Origin: Clostridiales bacterium | Lineage (GTDB): Bacteria > Bacillota > Clostridia > Oscillospirales > Oscillospiraceae | Direction of reading: 5' to 3' | DNA: 33,093 nucleotides | Assembly (NCBI GenBank): GCA_003525905.1 | Contig: DQIA01000032.1 | Location: forward strand, 1-33,093 | Notes under the pieces: generated by a model | Database searches by the model: none | Told to the model about the DNA's origin: nothing | Seen by the model: the letters and a program-made list of their open reading frames with translations, nothing else | Shown here: piece by piece, positions 24,166 to 31,735 of the stretch | Numbering within the stretch: position 1 is the first letter of the stretch | How the letters are laid out: every line of letters starts with the position of its first letter | Made by a program: the position numbers and the translations under genes

Positions 24166-24822
24166 ATGGAAAAGCAGCCCCCCAACATCGACAGCCGCCT
24201 GCGCCACATTCTGCGCATGCCGCAGGAGATCTATCAGGCAAGCGGCATCATCGTCAACGGCCGCAGGCTGAAGAGCTTCGTATTCACGACCGATCTGGCC
24301 ATTATCCGGAACTGTGACGCGGATGCCGTATTTGCCGTCTATCCGTTCACACCGCAGCAGGCCATCAGCGACGCGATCATCAAATATTCCTATGTCCCCG
24401 TATTCTGCGGCGTCGGCGGCGGCACGACGCGCGGCCTGCGCACGGTGCAGCTTGCGCGCGACGTCGAATCGCAGGGCGCGATGGGCGTTGTGCTCAATGC
24501 GCCGATCAACAATCTGAATCTCCGCGCGGTCTCCGGCGTGATCGATATTCCGACCGTCATCACCGTGACGAAATTCGACACGGACTTCGAGGCGCGCATC
24601 GAGGCTGGAGCCTCCATTCTGAACATCGCAGCCGCTGCGCAGACGCCGGAGCTGGTACGGGAGGCCCGCAAGGCCCTGCCGGACGTGCCCATCATCGCAA
24701 CAGGCGGCAAGACCGGCGAGAGTATCCTGCGCACCATTGAGGCAGGTGCAAACGCCATCACCTATACGCCGCCGTCGACGTATGAGCTGTTTCAGGAAAT
24801 GATGAAGGGCTATCGCGAATAA
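24166..24822 (+). CDS. TIM-barrel protein, phosphate-binding type
   Basis: 218 residues with an alternating beta-alpha pattern of a (beta/alpha)8 barrel. C-terminal loops GGKTGESI and ANAITYTPPS resemble the phosphate-binding loops of ThiE, NanE and KDPG-aldolase relatives; KFDTDFEARIEAGASILNIAAA fits the preceding strand-helix units. The N-terminal CGVGGGTTRGLRT lies at a substrate position. The reaction is not predictable from sequence alone. ATG at 24166 has AGGAGG 8 nt upstream. It is monocistronic, with a good terminator behind. Confidence 0.82.
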   Translation: MEKQPPNIDSRLRHILRMPQEIYQASGIIVNGRRLKSFVFTTDLAIIRNCDADAVFAVYPFTPQQAISDAIIKYSYVPVFCGVGGGTTRGLRTVQLARDVESQGAMGVVLNAPINNLNLRAVSGVIDIPTVITVTKFDTDFEARIEAGASILNIAAAAQTPELVREARKALPDVPIIATGGKTGESILRTIEAGANAITYTPPSTYELFQEMMKGYRE

Positions 24823-24829
24823 ACAAGCC

Positions 24830-24859
24830 AGGACCGCTGCGTCGCCGCAGCGGTCCTTT
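24830..24859 (+). terminator. Terminator of the TIM-barrel gene
   Basis: AGGACCGCTGC (24830-24840) pairs perfectly with GCAGCGGTCCT (24847-24857), followed by TTT. Confidence 0.85.
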
Positions 24860-24917
24860 ACATATTTGTATTTTGATACTTCTGCAGCAGCGTTTCCAGA
24901 GCGCCGCTGAGCGGGTA

Positions 24918-25817
24918 TCAGGCGCGCTTTCTGCGCTCGAGCGCGTCGCGGATCAGCCCGTGCAGGAGCAGCAGCGCGCAGTACAGCAGCAGCGCCGCGC
25001 AGAACACAAAGACAAAATCATGCGGCAGGGAATAGGTCGCGGCCGTGAGCCCCAGAAGGATGACGTGCGCCAGCAGATAGGCGACCGGCAGCAGGATCAC
25101 GCGCTCCGTCCAGACGCAGGCTCGCGGCTTTTTCCGGACAAAAATACGGACGAGCACGGCGGCTGCCAGAACGATCAGGGCTACAAAGGCATAGTAATTG
25201 AGCGTCAGGGACGGCAGGGCGATCATGCCGCCGGAGGCCATCGGCTTTCCCGCGAGATAAACGGCCTCCGTGCCGTCGTTTTCGCTATAGAGAACGGTGA
25301 GCGGCTTACCGCCCTCCGCCTCGAGCCGGGCGGCCTGTGTATGCGGGCCGGAGAACCAGCGCTCCCAGAGCGTCGACCAGGCCTCCACAAGGCAGATCTC
25401 GCGCAACGGATCGTCCGGATCGACAAAGCGCTCCGTCGAGACGTTGGCGACATCAGCACGGAACGTAAGCTCCAGCGCCCCCGCATCCTCCGTCACCTGC
25501 ACAAGATCGTCCGTATAGGGGAAATAGATCGGAGCATTCAAAATGCCGGCTGCGGATATCACGGCCGTCAGGACAAACAGAGCCGTCATCACGATGATTT
25601 GCAGGCGCTTGCGCGCCAGCCTTTTCTGCAAATGCTGCAGGGGCGCGGCGTCCGGAGCGGGCTGCAGGGCAGGCGGGGCCTGTGTCTCCTGCAGGGCGGC
25701 GCGGCAGTCCGCGCAGGTGCGCAGGTGCTTTTCTACAAAGGCAGCGGTCTCCGGACTCGTAAGCCGCTCGGCATACAGCGGGAGAAGGTCCCGCACAATG
25801 CTGCATTCCTGATTCAT
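24918..25817 (-). CDS. Anti-sigma factor, zinc-finger membrane protein
   Basis: 299 residues. The N-terminus carries a ZAS-type zinc site: C5 and HLRTCADC (H31, C35, C38). A first transmembrane segment (about 74-93) is followed by an extracellular region and about four more hydrophobic segments near the C-terminus. It would hold the co-transcribed ECF sigma factor at the membrane and release it on a signal. The start at 25817, with GGAGGG upstream and overlapping the sigma stop by four bases (ATGA), is preferred over an in-frame ATG at 25874. The sensed signal is unknown. Confidence 0.9.
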   Translation of the reverse strand: MNQECSIVRDLLPLYAERLTSPETAAFVEKHLRTCADCRAALQETQAPPALQPAPDAAPLQHLQKRLARKRLQIIVMTALFVLTAVISAAGILNAPIYFPYTDDLVQVTEDAGALELTFRADVANVSTERFVDPDDPLREICLVEAWSTLWERWFSGPHTQAARLEAEGGKPLTVLYSENDGTEAVYLAGKPMASGGMIALPSLTLNYYAFVALIVLAAAVLVRIFVRKKPRACVWTERVILLPVAYLLAHVILLGLTAATYSLPHDFVFVFCAALLLYCALLLLHGLIRDALERRKRA

Positions 25818-26308
25818 GTTGATCCCTCCATGTTTTTTCGGATGATGGTTTTGGCGCGATGATAGGTCACGCACGCCCAGTTTTCCGATTTGCCGAAAAG
25901 CTGCCCAATGGTCCTGAAGCTCAGACCGCCGAGGGCCCGCCAGAGGAAGACCTCCTTATACGGCTCCGGCGCGCTGTGGAGCGCGGCCCGGATGCGTGCG
26001 GCATCGTCCCGGTCCGTGAGCTGCTCCTCCAGACTCGGGGCGGAAGCGGGGAGTGCTTCCATTTTCCCGTCATCCAGCAGCTCGATGCGGCCCATGCGCT
26101 TCTGCTCGGTATAGAAGCAGTTCTTCGCGATCTGGCAGAGCCAGACGCGGATATCGCAGGCCCCGCGGAAGCCGGGAAGCGCGCGCATGGCGCGGCAGAA
26201 TGTTTCGCTCGTCAGCTCTTCGGCAAGCTGGGCATCGTGAGAAAGGGCAAGCAGATAGCGGTAGACATCATCAAAATAAATGCGGTAGATCTCCGCAAGC
26301 TCTGACAC
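25814..26308 (-). CDS. ECF-type RNA polymerase sigma factor
   Basis: 164 residues with sigma-70 region 2 (about 8-70; EELTSETFCRAMRALPGFRG) and region 4 (about 105-158; PEPYKEVFLWRALGGLSFRTIGQLFGKSENWACVTYHRAKTIIRK). Region 1 and 3 are absent, as in ECF factors. The start is GTG at 26308 with a strong AGGAGG 7 nt upstream. The following gene is its anti-sigma factor. A candidate ECF-type promoter upstream may give autoregulation. Confidence 0.94.
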   Translation of the reverse strand: MSELAEIYRIYFDDVYRYLLALSHDAQLAEELTSETFCRAMRALPGFRGACDIRVWLCQIAKNCFYTEQKRMGRIELLDDGKMEALPASAPSLEEQLTDRDDAARIRAALHSAPEPYKEVFLWRALGGLSFRTIGQLFGKSENWACVTYHRAKTIIRKNMEGST

Positions 26309-26333
26309 GGCGCCACCTCCTTTCTGCCAATAA

Positions 26334-26359
26334 GACCGCGCCGGAGAGAAAATCTTACA
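26334..26359 (-). promoter_or_regulatory. Candidate autoregulatory ECF promoter
   Basis: On the minus strand TGTAAG (26354-26359) and CGGTC (26334-26338) are 15 nt apart. This resembles the -35/-10 form of several ECF factors (TGTAA-type with CGTC-type), and no sigma-A boxes are obvious here. Weak on its own. Confidence 0.3.
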
Positions 26360-26412
26360 GGAATGCGAAAATTTTTTCGCTGCGAATGGTGCCAGCCCCG
26401 TTCAGGCTGCAA

Positions 26413-26446
26413 AAAGGTCCGCTGTCAGGCATAACAGCGGACCTTT
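26413..26446 (-). terminator. Terminator of the XRE gene
   Basis: A perfect 13-bp stem: AAAGGTCCGCTGT (26413-26425) with its complement (26434-26446). The minus-strand stem ends in CTTTTTGC-like T-run, fitting the end of the leftward XRE gene. Confidence 0.82.
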
Positions 26447-26479
26447 ACATGCATTTGCGTTCTATCCCGTTTTCAGAAA

Positions 26480-26773
26480 TCAGAAGCGGATGCGACCACC
26501 GATGAGGCGACCGGTAGCGGCAAGACGCTCGGCATCACGGCCACGCGGCTCCAGAACGCCATGAGCGCCCAGGACCATGAGGATAGCCAGATAGGTATCC
26601 CAACCGAGGGGAGCAGAGCCGCGCTCCATCTCGGAGATCTTCTGACGGCTCTTGCCGACGGCATCACCGAGCTCTGCCTGAGACATCCGCATCTTCTTGC
26701 GGTAGGCGGGAAGCTCCTGGACGAGAGAACTGATCAGTTCACGCTGCTGTTCGGACTGTACAAACTGAGGCAT
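26480..26773 (-). CDS. XRE-family helix-turn-helix regulator
   Basis: 97 residues. The HTH (about residues 22-78) has MRMSQAELGDAVGKSRQKISEMERG, a standard Cro/CI recognition region. A C-terminal tail with RLAATGRLIGGRIRF lacks a recognised domain. The start at 26773 has only a weak GGGAAAG site. A long leader (about 110 nt) with dyads and a good promoter precede it, suggesting autoregulation. No adjacent partner gene; the target is unknown. Confidence 0.85.
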   Translation of the reverse strand: MPQFVQSEQQRELISSLVQELPAYRKKMRMSQAELGDAVGKSRQKISEMERGSAPLGWDTYLAILMVLGAHGVLEPRGRDAERLAATGRLIGGRIRF

Positions 26774-26821
26774 AACTTTCCCAACTTTCTTTTTAAATTT
26801 CAGCCGCCTGCCAACGGCCGA

Positions 26822-26910
26822 TTCCTGTAACAGGAAATTCAGCTCTGTGTGGAAGAATCCATGATTCCTGCTTACATGCTCAATATATCATACTATGTTC
26901 CGTTTGTAAA
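26822..26910 (-). promoter_or_regulatory. Promoter and dyad-rich leader of the XRE gene
   Basis: On the minus strand TTTACA (26905-26910), a 17-nt spacer and TATATT (26882-26887). Downstream in the leader are the perfect dyad TTCCTGT-A-ACAGGAA (26822-26836) and GAATC-ATG-GATTC (about 26855-26867). Both could be operators. Farther upstream, in the 26774-27049 gap, are two 12-bp palindromes: TGAAACGTTTCA (26970-26981) and ATTGACGTCAAT (26999-27010). The whole gap is AT-rich compared with flanking genes and holds no gene that I can see. Confidence 0.6.
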
Positions 26911-27049
26911 CAGGATTTTGCAAAATATTTTGAAATAATTCCATGTAGCCTGCCCAAAACCGAACTGCATGAAACGTTTCAAATTTTACATACGCCGTAT
27001 TGACGTCAATTGTATAAAAGCATGTCAGTTTGTTACAATTTGACTGCGC

Positions 27050-27898
27050 TCAAACACCGTTCTTGAAGAACGCGACCGCTACGACACCCGGCCCCGTATG
27101 TGTGCCGATCACACTGCACAGCAGCGTCTGCTCCAGACAGCCGCAGTGATCGCGCCAGAGCGCCGCGCTGTCCGCCACATATTTCTGCAGCAGGGCATCG
27201 CTCAGGCCGGTGTAGCCGAGCAGGATCGGCAGGGAAAAGTCGATGCCGCCGCTCTCGCGTACCTTCTGCACAAGCAGGTTGTTGCCCTGCTTCGAGCCGC
27301 GCGCCTTGCCGATCATGGTCACGGCCCCGTTTTCCAGCGTAACGACCGGCTTGATGCCGAGCAGCCCGCCCGCGAGCGCCGCCGTGCGTGAGATGCGCCC
27401 GCCGCGGCGGAGATACTCCAGCGTATCGAGCAGGCCGAGCAGGCAGATGTCGTCCCGCTTTTTCGTCAGCAGCCCGGCAAGCTCGGCGGCGGCCATGCCG
27501 TCCGCCGCCCATTCCAGCGCCAGCTCTGCCAGAATGCCGGATCCGATGGCGGCGCTGCGGCTGTCAACAACATAGATATCCTCATAGTCTGCCGCGGCAA
27601 TGCAGGCGCTCTGATAGGTCCCGGACAGCTCGGCAGAGATGGTGATGACTACGGCGCTCTCTCCGGCCTGCCGGACGGCCTCAAATTCTTTGACAAAGGC
27701 CGCCGGAGTGGCCTGACTCGTCGTGGGCAGCACGTCGGACTCGATCAGCCGCTCATAAAAGCGCCTGCGGTCGATGGTAACGCCATCAATAAGCTCTTCA
27801 TCTCCAAAATGCACCGTCAGCGGAACGGCGCGCACCTGTGCGCGGCAGCGCTCCGGCAGATCGACGGTCGAGTCGACAAGAATGCGGACGGGTTTCAT
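27050..27898 (-). CDS. DegV family fatty-acid-binding protein
   Basis: 282 residues of the DegV/FakB fold, which binds a fatty acid for phosphorylation by FakA-type kinases in Firmicutes. Seen: VDSTVDLP (8-14), TTSQATP (59-65), a central ISAELSGTYQSA and YVVDSRSAAIGSG. The ligand of this paralogue is unknown. The start at 27898 has GGAGG upstream and overlaps the MarR stop by four bases; an in-frame ATG at 27925 is inside the MarR gene. It is coupled to a MarR regulator, reminiscent of lipid-responsive control. Confidence 0.94.
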   Translation of the reverse strand: MKPVRILVDSTVDLPERCRAQVRAVPLTVHFGDEELIDGVTIDRRRFYERLIESDVLPTTSQATPAAFVKEFEAVRQAGESAVVITISAELSGTYQSACIAAADYEDIYVVDSRSAAIGSGILAELALEWAADGMAAAELAGLLTKKRDDICLLGLLDTLEYLRRGGRISRTAALAGGLLGIKPVVTLENGAVTMIGKARGSKQGNNLLVQKVRESGGIDFSLPILLGYTGLSDALLQKYVADSAALWRDHCGCLEQTLLCSVIGTHTGPGVVAVAFFKNGV

Positions 27899-28347
27899 AG
27901 GGTATCCTCCTGTTCTGCGGCGCACAGCCGTTCCAGATTGCCGCAGATCAATTCCAGTGCGGCATACATTTTGCTCCGCTGCTCCTCTGTCAGGCCCATG
28001 CTGGCAGCGTCCTCCATCGAGGCAATGCGTGCCTGCAGGGCGGCGAAGATCTCGCGCCCACGGTCCGTCAGATACAGGGGACTACGATAGCGGCGCGATA
28101 TGGCCTCCGTGGTCACATAGCCGTTTTGCAGCAGAAATTCCAGTGTCCGTGAGACGGCGGCCTTGTCCTCATCGCAGCGCTCGGAAAGCTCCGCCGCCGT
28201 CAGGGGGCCGTCCAGCCCGAGATAGTACAGGCACGAGACATGTGGGCCCTTCAGACCGAAGCGCGCCATTTCCTCCGCCTTCAGGCGGCGGATGCAGCGG
28301 CTGATGCGCGCGATGCGCTGCGTAAAGACCCCATAGCGTTCTACCAT
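27895..28347 (-). CDS. MarR-family regulator of the DegV operon
   Basis: 150 residues with an N-terminal helix, HTH (about 55-85; PLTAAELSERCDEDKAAVSRTLEFLLQNGYV) and wing (YRSPLYLTDRGREIF). ATG at 28347 has GGAGG upstream. Its promoter has two half-palindromic boxes (28369-28382 and 28409-28422), consistent with autorepression. It is unlike the other MarR in the window, whose operator is TATATTGCTAA-type, so the two regulators probably do not share sites. Confidence 0.93.
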   Translation of the reverse strand: MVERYGVFTQRIARISRCIRRLKAEEMARFGLKGPHVSCLYYLGLDGPLTAAELSERCDEDKAAVSRTLEFLLQNGYVTTEAISRRYRSPLYLTDRGREIFAALQARIASMEDAASMGLTEEQRSKMYAALELICGNLERLCAAEQEDTL

Positions 28348-28368
28348 GGTGTTCCTCCATTTCGATAT

Positions 28369-28422
28369 GTTGATTTATCAACTTGCCTGCAGAGTATAGC
28401 ACAAACTTATTGATTTGTCAAC
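28369..28422 (-). promoter_or_regulatory. Near-consensus promoter with two flanking MarR-type boxes
   Basis: On the minus strand TTGACA (28416-28421), a 17-nt spacer and TATACT (28393-28398). GTTGATAAATCAAC (28369-28382; 6+2+6 dyad) lies downstream of the start site and GTTGACAAATCAAT (28409-28422; one substitution from a dyad) covers the -35. The two sites are nearly the same 14-mer, a strong sign of one protein binding both. Confidence 0.85.
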
Positions 28423-28578
28423 ATTCGGGGCGGCACCGCACAATTCAGCAAGAGCATTCGGCGAAAAAAGTCCGGCGAAGGCCGAAGGTGAATTATGCGG
28501 TGTTGCCCAAAGTGTAGGAACGTGCCGAACGAGCGCGGCATACCATGGGATGAGCGCGAAATAAAGGAGGAATCATAT

Positions 28579-29103
28579 TTGGAATTCAGAACGCAACCTA
28601 TGATCGAGGAGGCGCTCCGCGAGGCGCGGCAGGAGGCCGCGCAGGAAGCGCCGCAGCCGGAGCGCAAGGAGCAGCAGGATGCCGCCTGCGGCATGCTTCC
28701 GGCCTGCGCGCCGCTGGCAAATCCCTTTGTCCCGTTCCAGAGGGATGATCCGCCCGTCTATGCAGCGGCGGTCGGGGCCGTGCGCGGTACCCTGTTTCCG
28801 GGGCTGGACCTTCCGCTGCGCGGACAGGAGAACAGTGGCGAGCTAAGCGGTACGCTGCAGCGCGACCTGCAGGCGCTGGGCTTCGCCGTGGTGGAGCTTG
28901 GCGAATACCTCGACACGCATCCCGGCGATGCCAGAGCGGCGGAGCTGTTCCGCTCCTATTCTGGGCTTTATGCGCAGGCGGCAGCCGCCTGGGAGGCCGA
29001 GAACGGCCCCATCGTCCAGCGCAGCGCCGTGGGCGAGTCCGGTTATGACTGGCTGCGCGGCCCGTGGCCGTGGCAGTACGCTGCAAACGACGGGGAGGGC
29101 TGA
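28579..29103 (+). CDS. CotJA-CotJB-like fused spore coat protein
   Basis: 174 residues from a TTG start chosen because AAAGGAGG lies 8 nt upstream; the upstream in-frame ATG at 28495 has no site. Residues about 46-82 (NPFVPFQ to AVGAVRGTLFPGLDLPL) match the CotJA pattern. Residues about 91-166 (LQRDLQALGFAVVELGEYLDTHPGD to GESGYDWLRGPWPW) match CotJB. In Bacillus these are separate proteins of the cotJ operon, inner coat components made in the mother cell under sigma-E. Here one gene covers both, followed 2 nt later by cotJC. The first 45 residues are Glu/Gln/Ala-rich and unlike CotJA. A CATACCAT stretch at 28539-28546 could be a mother-cell -10, but the -35 is unconvincing. Confidence 0.85.
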   Translation: MEFRTQPMIEEALREARQEAAQEAPQPERKEQQDAACGMLPACAPLANPFVPFQRDDPPVYAAAVGAVRGTLFPGLDLPLRGQENSGELSGTLQRDLQALGFAVVELGEYLDTHPGDARAAELFRSYSGLYAQAAAAWEAENGPIVQRSAVGESGYDWLRGPWPWQYAANDGEG

Positions 29104-29105
29104 CG

Positions 29106-29357
29106 ATGTTTGTCTATGAAAAGAAGCTGCAGTATCCGGTGCGGATCAAAAACACGAACCCGAAGCTCGCGAGCATCATCATCTCGCAGTACGGCGGCCC
29201 GAACGGCGAGCTTGGCGCGGCGCTTCGGTATCTGTCCCAGCGCTATTCCATGCCGTTTGACGAGCAGCGCGGCCTGCTGACGGATATCGGTAGAGAAGCC
29301 TCTGAAATGTTCCATTCAGAGGCTACGGCTTTTTTTGATGCTTTTGCAACCGTATAG
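29106..29357 (+). pseudogene. cotJC: cotJC, 5' part, interrupted by an inserted element
   Basis: Residues 1-62 (MFVYEKKLQYPVRIKNTNPK to GLLTDIG) match the N-terminus of CotJC, a manganese-catalase-like coat protein of about 190 residues. After TDIG, where the family continues with T-E-E, the sequence switches to REASEMFHSEATAFFDAF and stops at 29357. The ATG at 29106 has GGGGAGGG 6 nt upstream, so the normal start is intact. The switch coincides with the end of the serine-recombinase element, so the rest of cotJC should lie beyond the element, outside the window. It may be restored by excision. Confidence 0.85.
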
Positions 29358-30937
29358 CTCCACTTCATAGGAAGCAAATTCAGATATACATCTATGTTGT
29401 CCTTATCTTGAACTACCATCTTGTCTAAAATGTGCTTATAGAACTCATCTTCGTACTCCACGCCGCTGACAATCTCTTTGATTGCGTCCTCAATCTCCTT
29501 TAGGAGTTGCTGTTGCTGCTCTATCATTTCCCGTTGTTTATCCACGCTTTCAATGATAGATTGAAGCTCCTCGATTTCCGCATCGCAGCTTGCACGGGTG
29601 GCGGTAAATTCATCCTTGTTGATTAGATTGGACATATACAGGTCAATCAGATTAGCCCGTTTGCCCTCAATCTTCTTAATCTGCTCTTGCAGCTTTAGGA
29701 CATCCGTACCCGCCGTATCCATAGCAATGATAGATTGAATAACGGCAGTTAGGTTATTTATGATTTTGTTTCTGTTGTATTTAAGGCTCTTGGTTACGAG
29801 ATACATAATGTGGGTCGCATCCTCATTGCGGATAGACAAGCCCGTACAGCCGACTTGATTTCCTGCCTTGTCGATATGGGGGCTTCCGTGCTTTGCGGCT
29901 TCGTTGCAGCGCCACGCCTTATATCGGCTGCCGTCTTTTCTGGTTTTATACCTTGCCACATAGCTTGAGCCGCAGCAGCCGCATTTGATTTTGCCAGAGA
30001 ACGGATAGCGGTTAGAGTGCTTTGCCTTGCCCTCCTGCGAAAGTGACTTTGCATCTAAAATGCGGTTTGCTTCATCGAATAACTCACGGGAGATAATCGG
30101 CTCGTGATGGTCTTTAATGATAACAAATTCCTCTTGCCCACGGTTGTACTTCTTTTCGTGAGATAGGAAGTCGGGCGTATAGGTCTTTTTCTGCACCAAG
30201 TCGCCGCAGTATTTCTCATTGCGTATCACTCGCAGAATAACCGTGTTGCTCCATTCCTTGACCCGCATAGGGCTGATACCTTCCTCACGAAGCTCACGGG
30301 CGATGACGTGCGTTCCTTTGCCCTCATTGACAAACTTATGGAAGATAAGGCGTACAACCTTTGCGCCTTCCTCGTTGATAGTCATTTTGCCGCCCTCGAC
30401 ATCGTAGCCCAACATACTTCTGCCAAACACAACGCCTTGTTCCATCTGGCGTTTTTGACCCCACTTCACACGCTCGGAAGTCTTGCGGCTTTCTTCCTGT
30501 GCAATAGAGGACATAATCGCCAGACGAAGCTCTGCATCGCCGTCTAATGTGTTGATATTGTCATTCATAAATATAACACCGACGCCGTGCTTTTTCAATT
30601 CACGGGTGTAATAGATACTATCAAGGGTGTTTCTCGCAAAACGGGAAATCTCCTTGGTGATAATCAAATCAAAGTCGCCGTTCTTGGCGCACGCAATCAT
30701 ACGGTTAAACTCTTTGCGCTTCTTTGTGTTCGTGCCAGAAATGCCCTCATCGGCAAAAATCTCATATAGCTCCCAATTGGGGTTACGCTCAATATACTGC
30801 CTGAAATACCGCTGCTGGCTTTCAAACGAATTGGCTTGGTCTTCATTGTCCGTTGAAACACGGCAGTATGCGGCTACCTTTCTTTTTGTTTCAACCATCT
30901 TCAGCTCTTGGTTTAGGCGTTCATATCTATTTATCAT
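29243..30937 (-). CDS. Large serine recombinase (site-specific integrase)
   Basis: 564 residues. N-terminal resolvase domain with the nucleophile in AAYCRVSTD (S28) and the arginine cluster near SRFARN (99-104); recombinase domain (about 190-300); zinc ribbon (about 320-370; CGCCGSS, WRC); coiled coil (about 415-510). This is the TnpX/TndX/phiC31-type layout used to insert and excise elements. ATG at 30937 has AAAGGAG 7 nt upstream and a sigma-A-type promoter. The last 15 or so residues (ISVSRPRCSSNGME) are read from the antisense strand of cotJC, so the C-terminus depends on the integration site. Confidence 0.95.
   Translation of the reverse strand: MINRYERLNQELKMVETKRKVAAYCRVSTDNEDQANSFESQQRYFRQYIERNPNWELYEIFADEGISGTNTKKRKEFNRMIACAKNGDFDLIITKEISRFARNTLDSIYYTRELKKHGVGVIFMNDNINTLDGDAELRLAIMSSIAQEESRKTSERVKWGQKRQMEQGVVFGRSMLGYDVEGGKMTINEEGAKVVRLIFHKFVNEGKGTHVIARELREEGISPMRVKEWSNTVILRVIRNEKYCGDLVQKKTYTPDFLSHEKKYNRGQEEFVIIKDHHEPIISRELFDEANRILDAKSLSQEGKAKHSNRYPFSGKIKCGCCGSSYVARYKTRKDGSRYKAWRCNEAAKHGSPHIDKAGNQVGCTGLSIRNEDATHIMYLVTKSLKYNRNKIINNLTAVIQSIIAMDTAGTDVLKLQEQIKKIEGKRANLIDLYMSNLINKDEFTATRASCDAEIEELQSIIESVDKQREMIEQQQQLLKEIEDAIKEIVSGVEYEDEFYKHILDKMVVQDKDNIDVYLNLLPMKWSYTVAKASKKAVASEWNISEASLPISVSRPRCSSNGME
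29297..29331 (+). terminator. Terminator at the element end, downstream of truncated cotJC
   Basis: AGCCTCTGAA (29297-29306) pairs with TTCAGAGGCT (29315-29324), 8-nt loop, then ACGGCTTTTTTT. It should stop cotJ transcription a few bases inside the element. On the minus strand the same bases encode part of the recombinase C-terminus. Confidence 0.75.
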
Positions 30938-30977
30938 AGCGAAGCTCCTTTCTCAGTAAACTTTGTTACTGTATTTA

Positions 30978-31006
30978 ATTATAGAAAAAAGAGTGTGCGG
31001 TGTCGA
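30978..31006 (-). promoter_or_regulatory. Promoter of the recombinase gene
   Basis: On the minus strand TCGACA (31001-31006), a 17-nt spacer and TATAAT (30978-30983), about 40 nt before the ATG. It fits sigma-A, so the recombinase should be made in vegetative cells. Confidence 0.75.
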
Positions 31007-31037
31007 ATGTGCAAATTTGTTTTTTCACTCGGCTATG

Positions 31038-31065
31038 TAAAAACGCCAAGCGTTATGCTCGGCGT
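31038..31065 (-). terminator. Terminator of the mazF-small ORF transcript
   Basis: ACGCCAAGC (31043-31051) pairs with GCTCGGCGT (31057-31065) with one G-U type pair. The minus-strand stem ends in GTTTTTAC. The stop of the 31053 ORF lies in its loop, which supports that ORF as a real gene end. Confidence 0.75.
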
Positions 31066-31256
31066 CTGCTTTTTTGCTCCCTACTATATTGCTTTTCAAG
31101 CTCGACCAAACAGCGTTCCCGCTGAGAATGTGTCAGCAGCTTTCTTTTCTCCAAAGAAAGGAGTATCGACTTATGGATATTCATAAGGAACGCAGCGTGT
31201 TCCTGCTCGTTTAATTCTGGAACAGGGTCGCCAACATAAACAAATTCTCTATGCAA
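31053..31256 (-). CDS. Small hypothetical protein between mazF and the recombinase
   Basis: 67 residues from a TTG at 31256 that follows GGGAGG by 11 nt: LHREFVYVGDPVPELNEQEHA then a helix ILLSLEKRKLLTHSQRERCL and a basic tail. A longer in-frame start at 31373 (TTG, no site) overlaps mazF and is less likely. The helical ILLSLEKRKLLT pattern resembles small proteins often found beside serine recombinases in clostridial elements; whether it modulates the recombinase is unknown. Confidence 0.6.
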   Translation of the reverse strand: MHREFVYVGDPVPELNEQEHAAFLMNIHKSILLSLEKRKLLTHSQRERCLVELEKQYSREQKSRRRA

Positions 31257-31321
31257 CAGCCGCAACACCTCCCTCGTTTCTAATGTATATGAGCTACCGC
31301 TTGTACCGTATAACGAGAGAG

Positions 31322-31681
31322 CTAATCCTTTTTTGCAAGCCCGATGCTGATGGCAAGGGCTTTGTCTGCGCAATGAATAAAACGCCTGTCAAGAGTTCCT
31401 AAGTACTCTCGCAGGCGTTGCTTGTCTATGGTGCGGATTTGTTCAAACAATATAATTGAGTTCTTATCCAGACCGTCGAAGTCTTTAATTAAGGTGTGCG
31501 TAGGCAATTTTGCTTTTGTGTGTACCCGACTTGTGATAGGGGCGATAATGACCGTAGGGCTATGCTTGTTGCCTATATCGTTGGAAATGATGAGTACGGG
31601 TCTTGTGCCGCCCTGTTCCGAGCCGATAACGGGGTTTAGCTCTGCATAATAAATGTCGCCACGCTTGATAGTCAATTCCAT
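31322..31681 (-). CDS. MazF/PemK-family toxin (endoribonuclease)
   Basis: 119 residues. [29 protein letters not shown] is the standard MazF N-terminus and [16 protein letters not shown] a second conserved block. MazF toxins cleave mRNA and are usually held by a MazE-type antitoxin encoded directly upstream. Here the ATG (31681, GGAGG 9 nt upstream) is preceded by more than 500 bases with no antitoxin gene. The protein could be inactive, controlled in trans, or addictive to the element by another means. Confidence 0.92.
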   Translation of the reverse strand: MELTIKRGDIYYAELNPVIGSEQGGTRPVLIISNDIGNKHSPTVIIAPITSRVHTKAKLPTHTLIKDFDGLDKNSIILFEQIRTIDKQRLREYLGTLDRRFIHCADKALAISIGLAKKD

Positions 31682-31719
31682 TGTGTTTGACCTCCCAATA
31701 TGATTTAGGTAGAGGTTTT

Positions 31720-31735
31720 CTGCCTATGTAGGCAG
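31720..31735. repeat. Perfect 7+2+7 dyad upstream of mazF
   Basis: CTGCCTA (31720-31726), TG, TAGGCAG (31729-31735), 39 nt before the mazF start. It could be an operator or a leader hairpin. Confidence 0.5.

Noticed and set aside
24830..26446. Hairpins at 24830-24857 and 26413-26446 as copies of one repeat family
   Set aside because: They share only a GGACCGCTG/GGTCCGCTG look; arms differ and both are explained as terminators.
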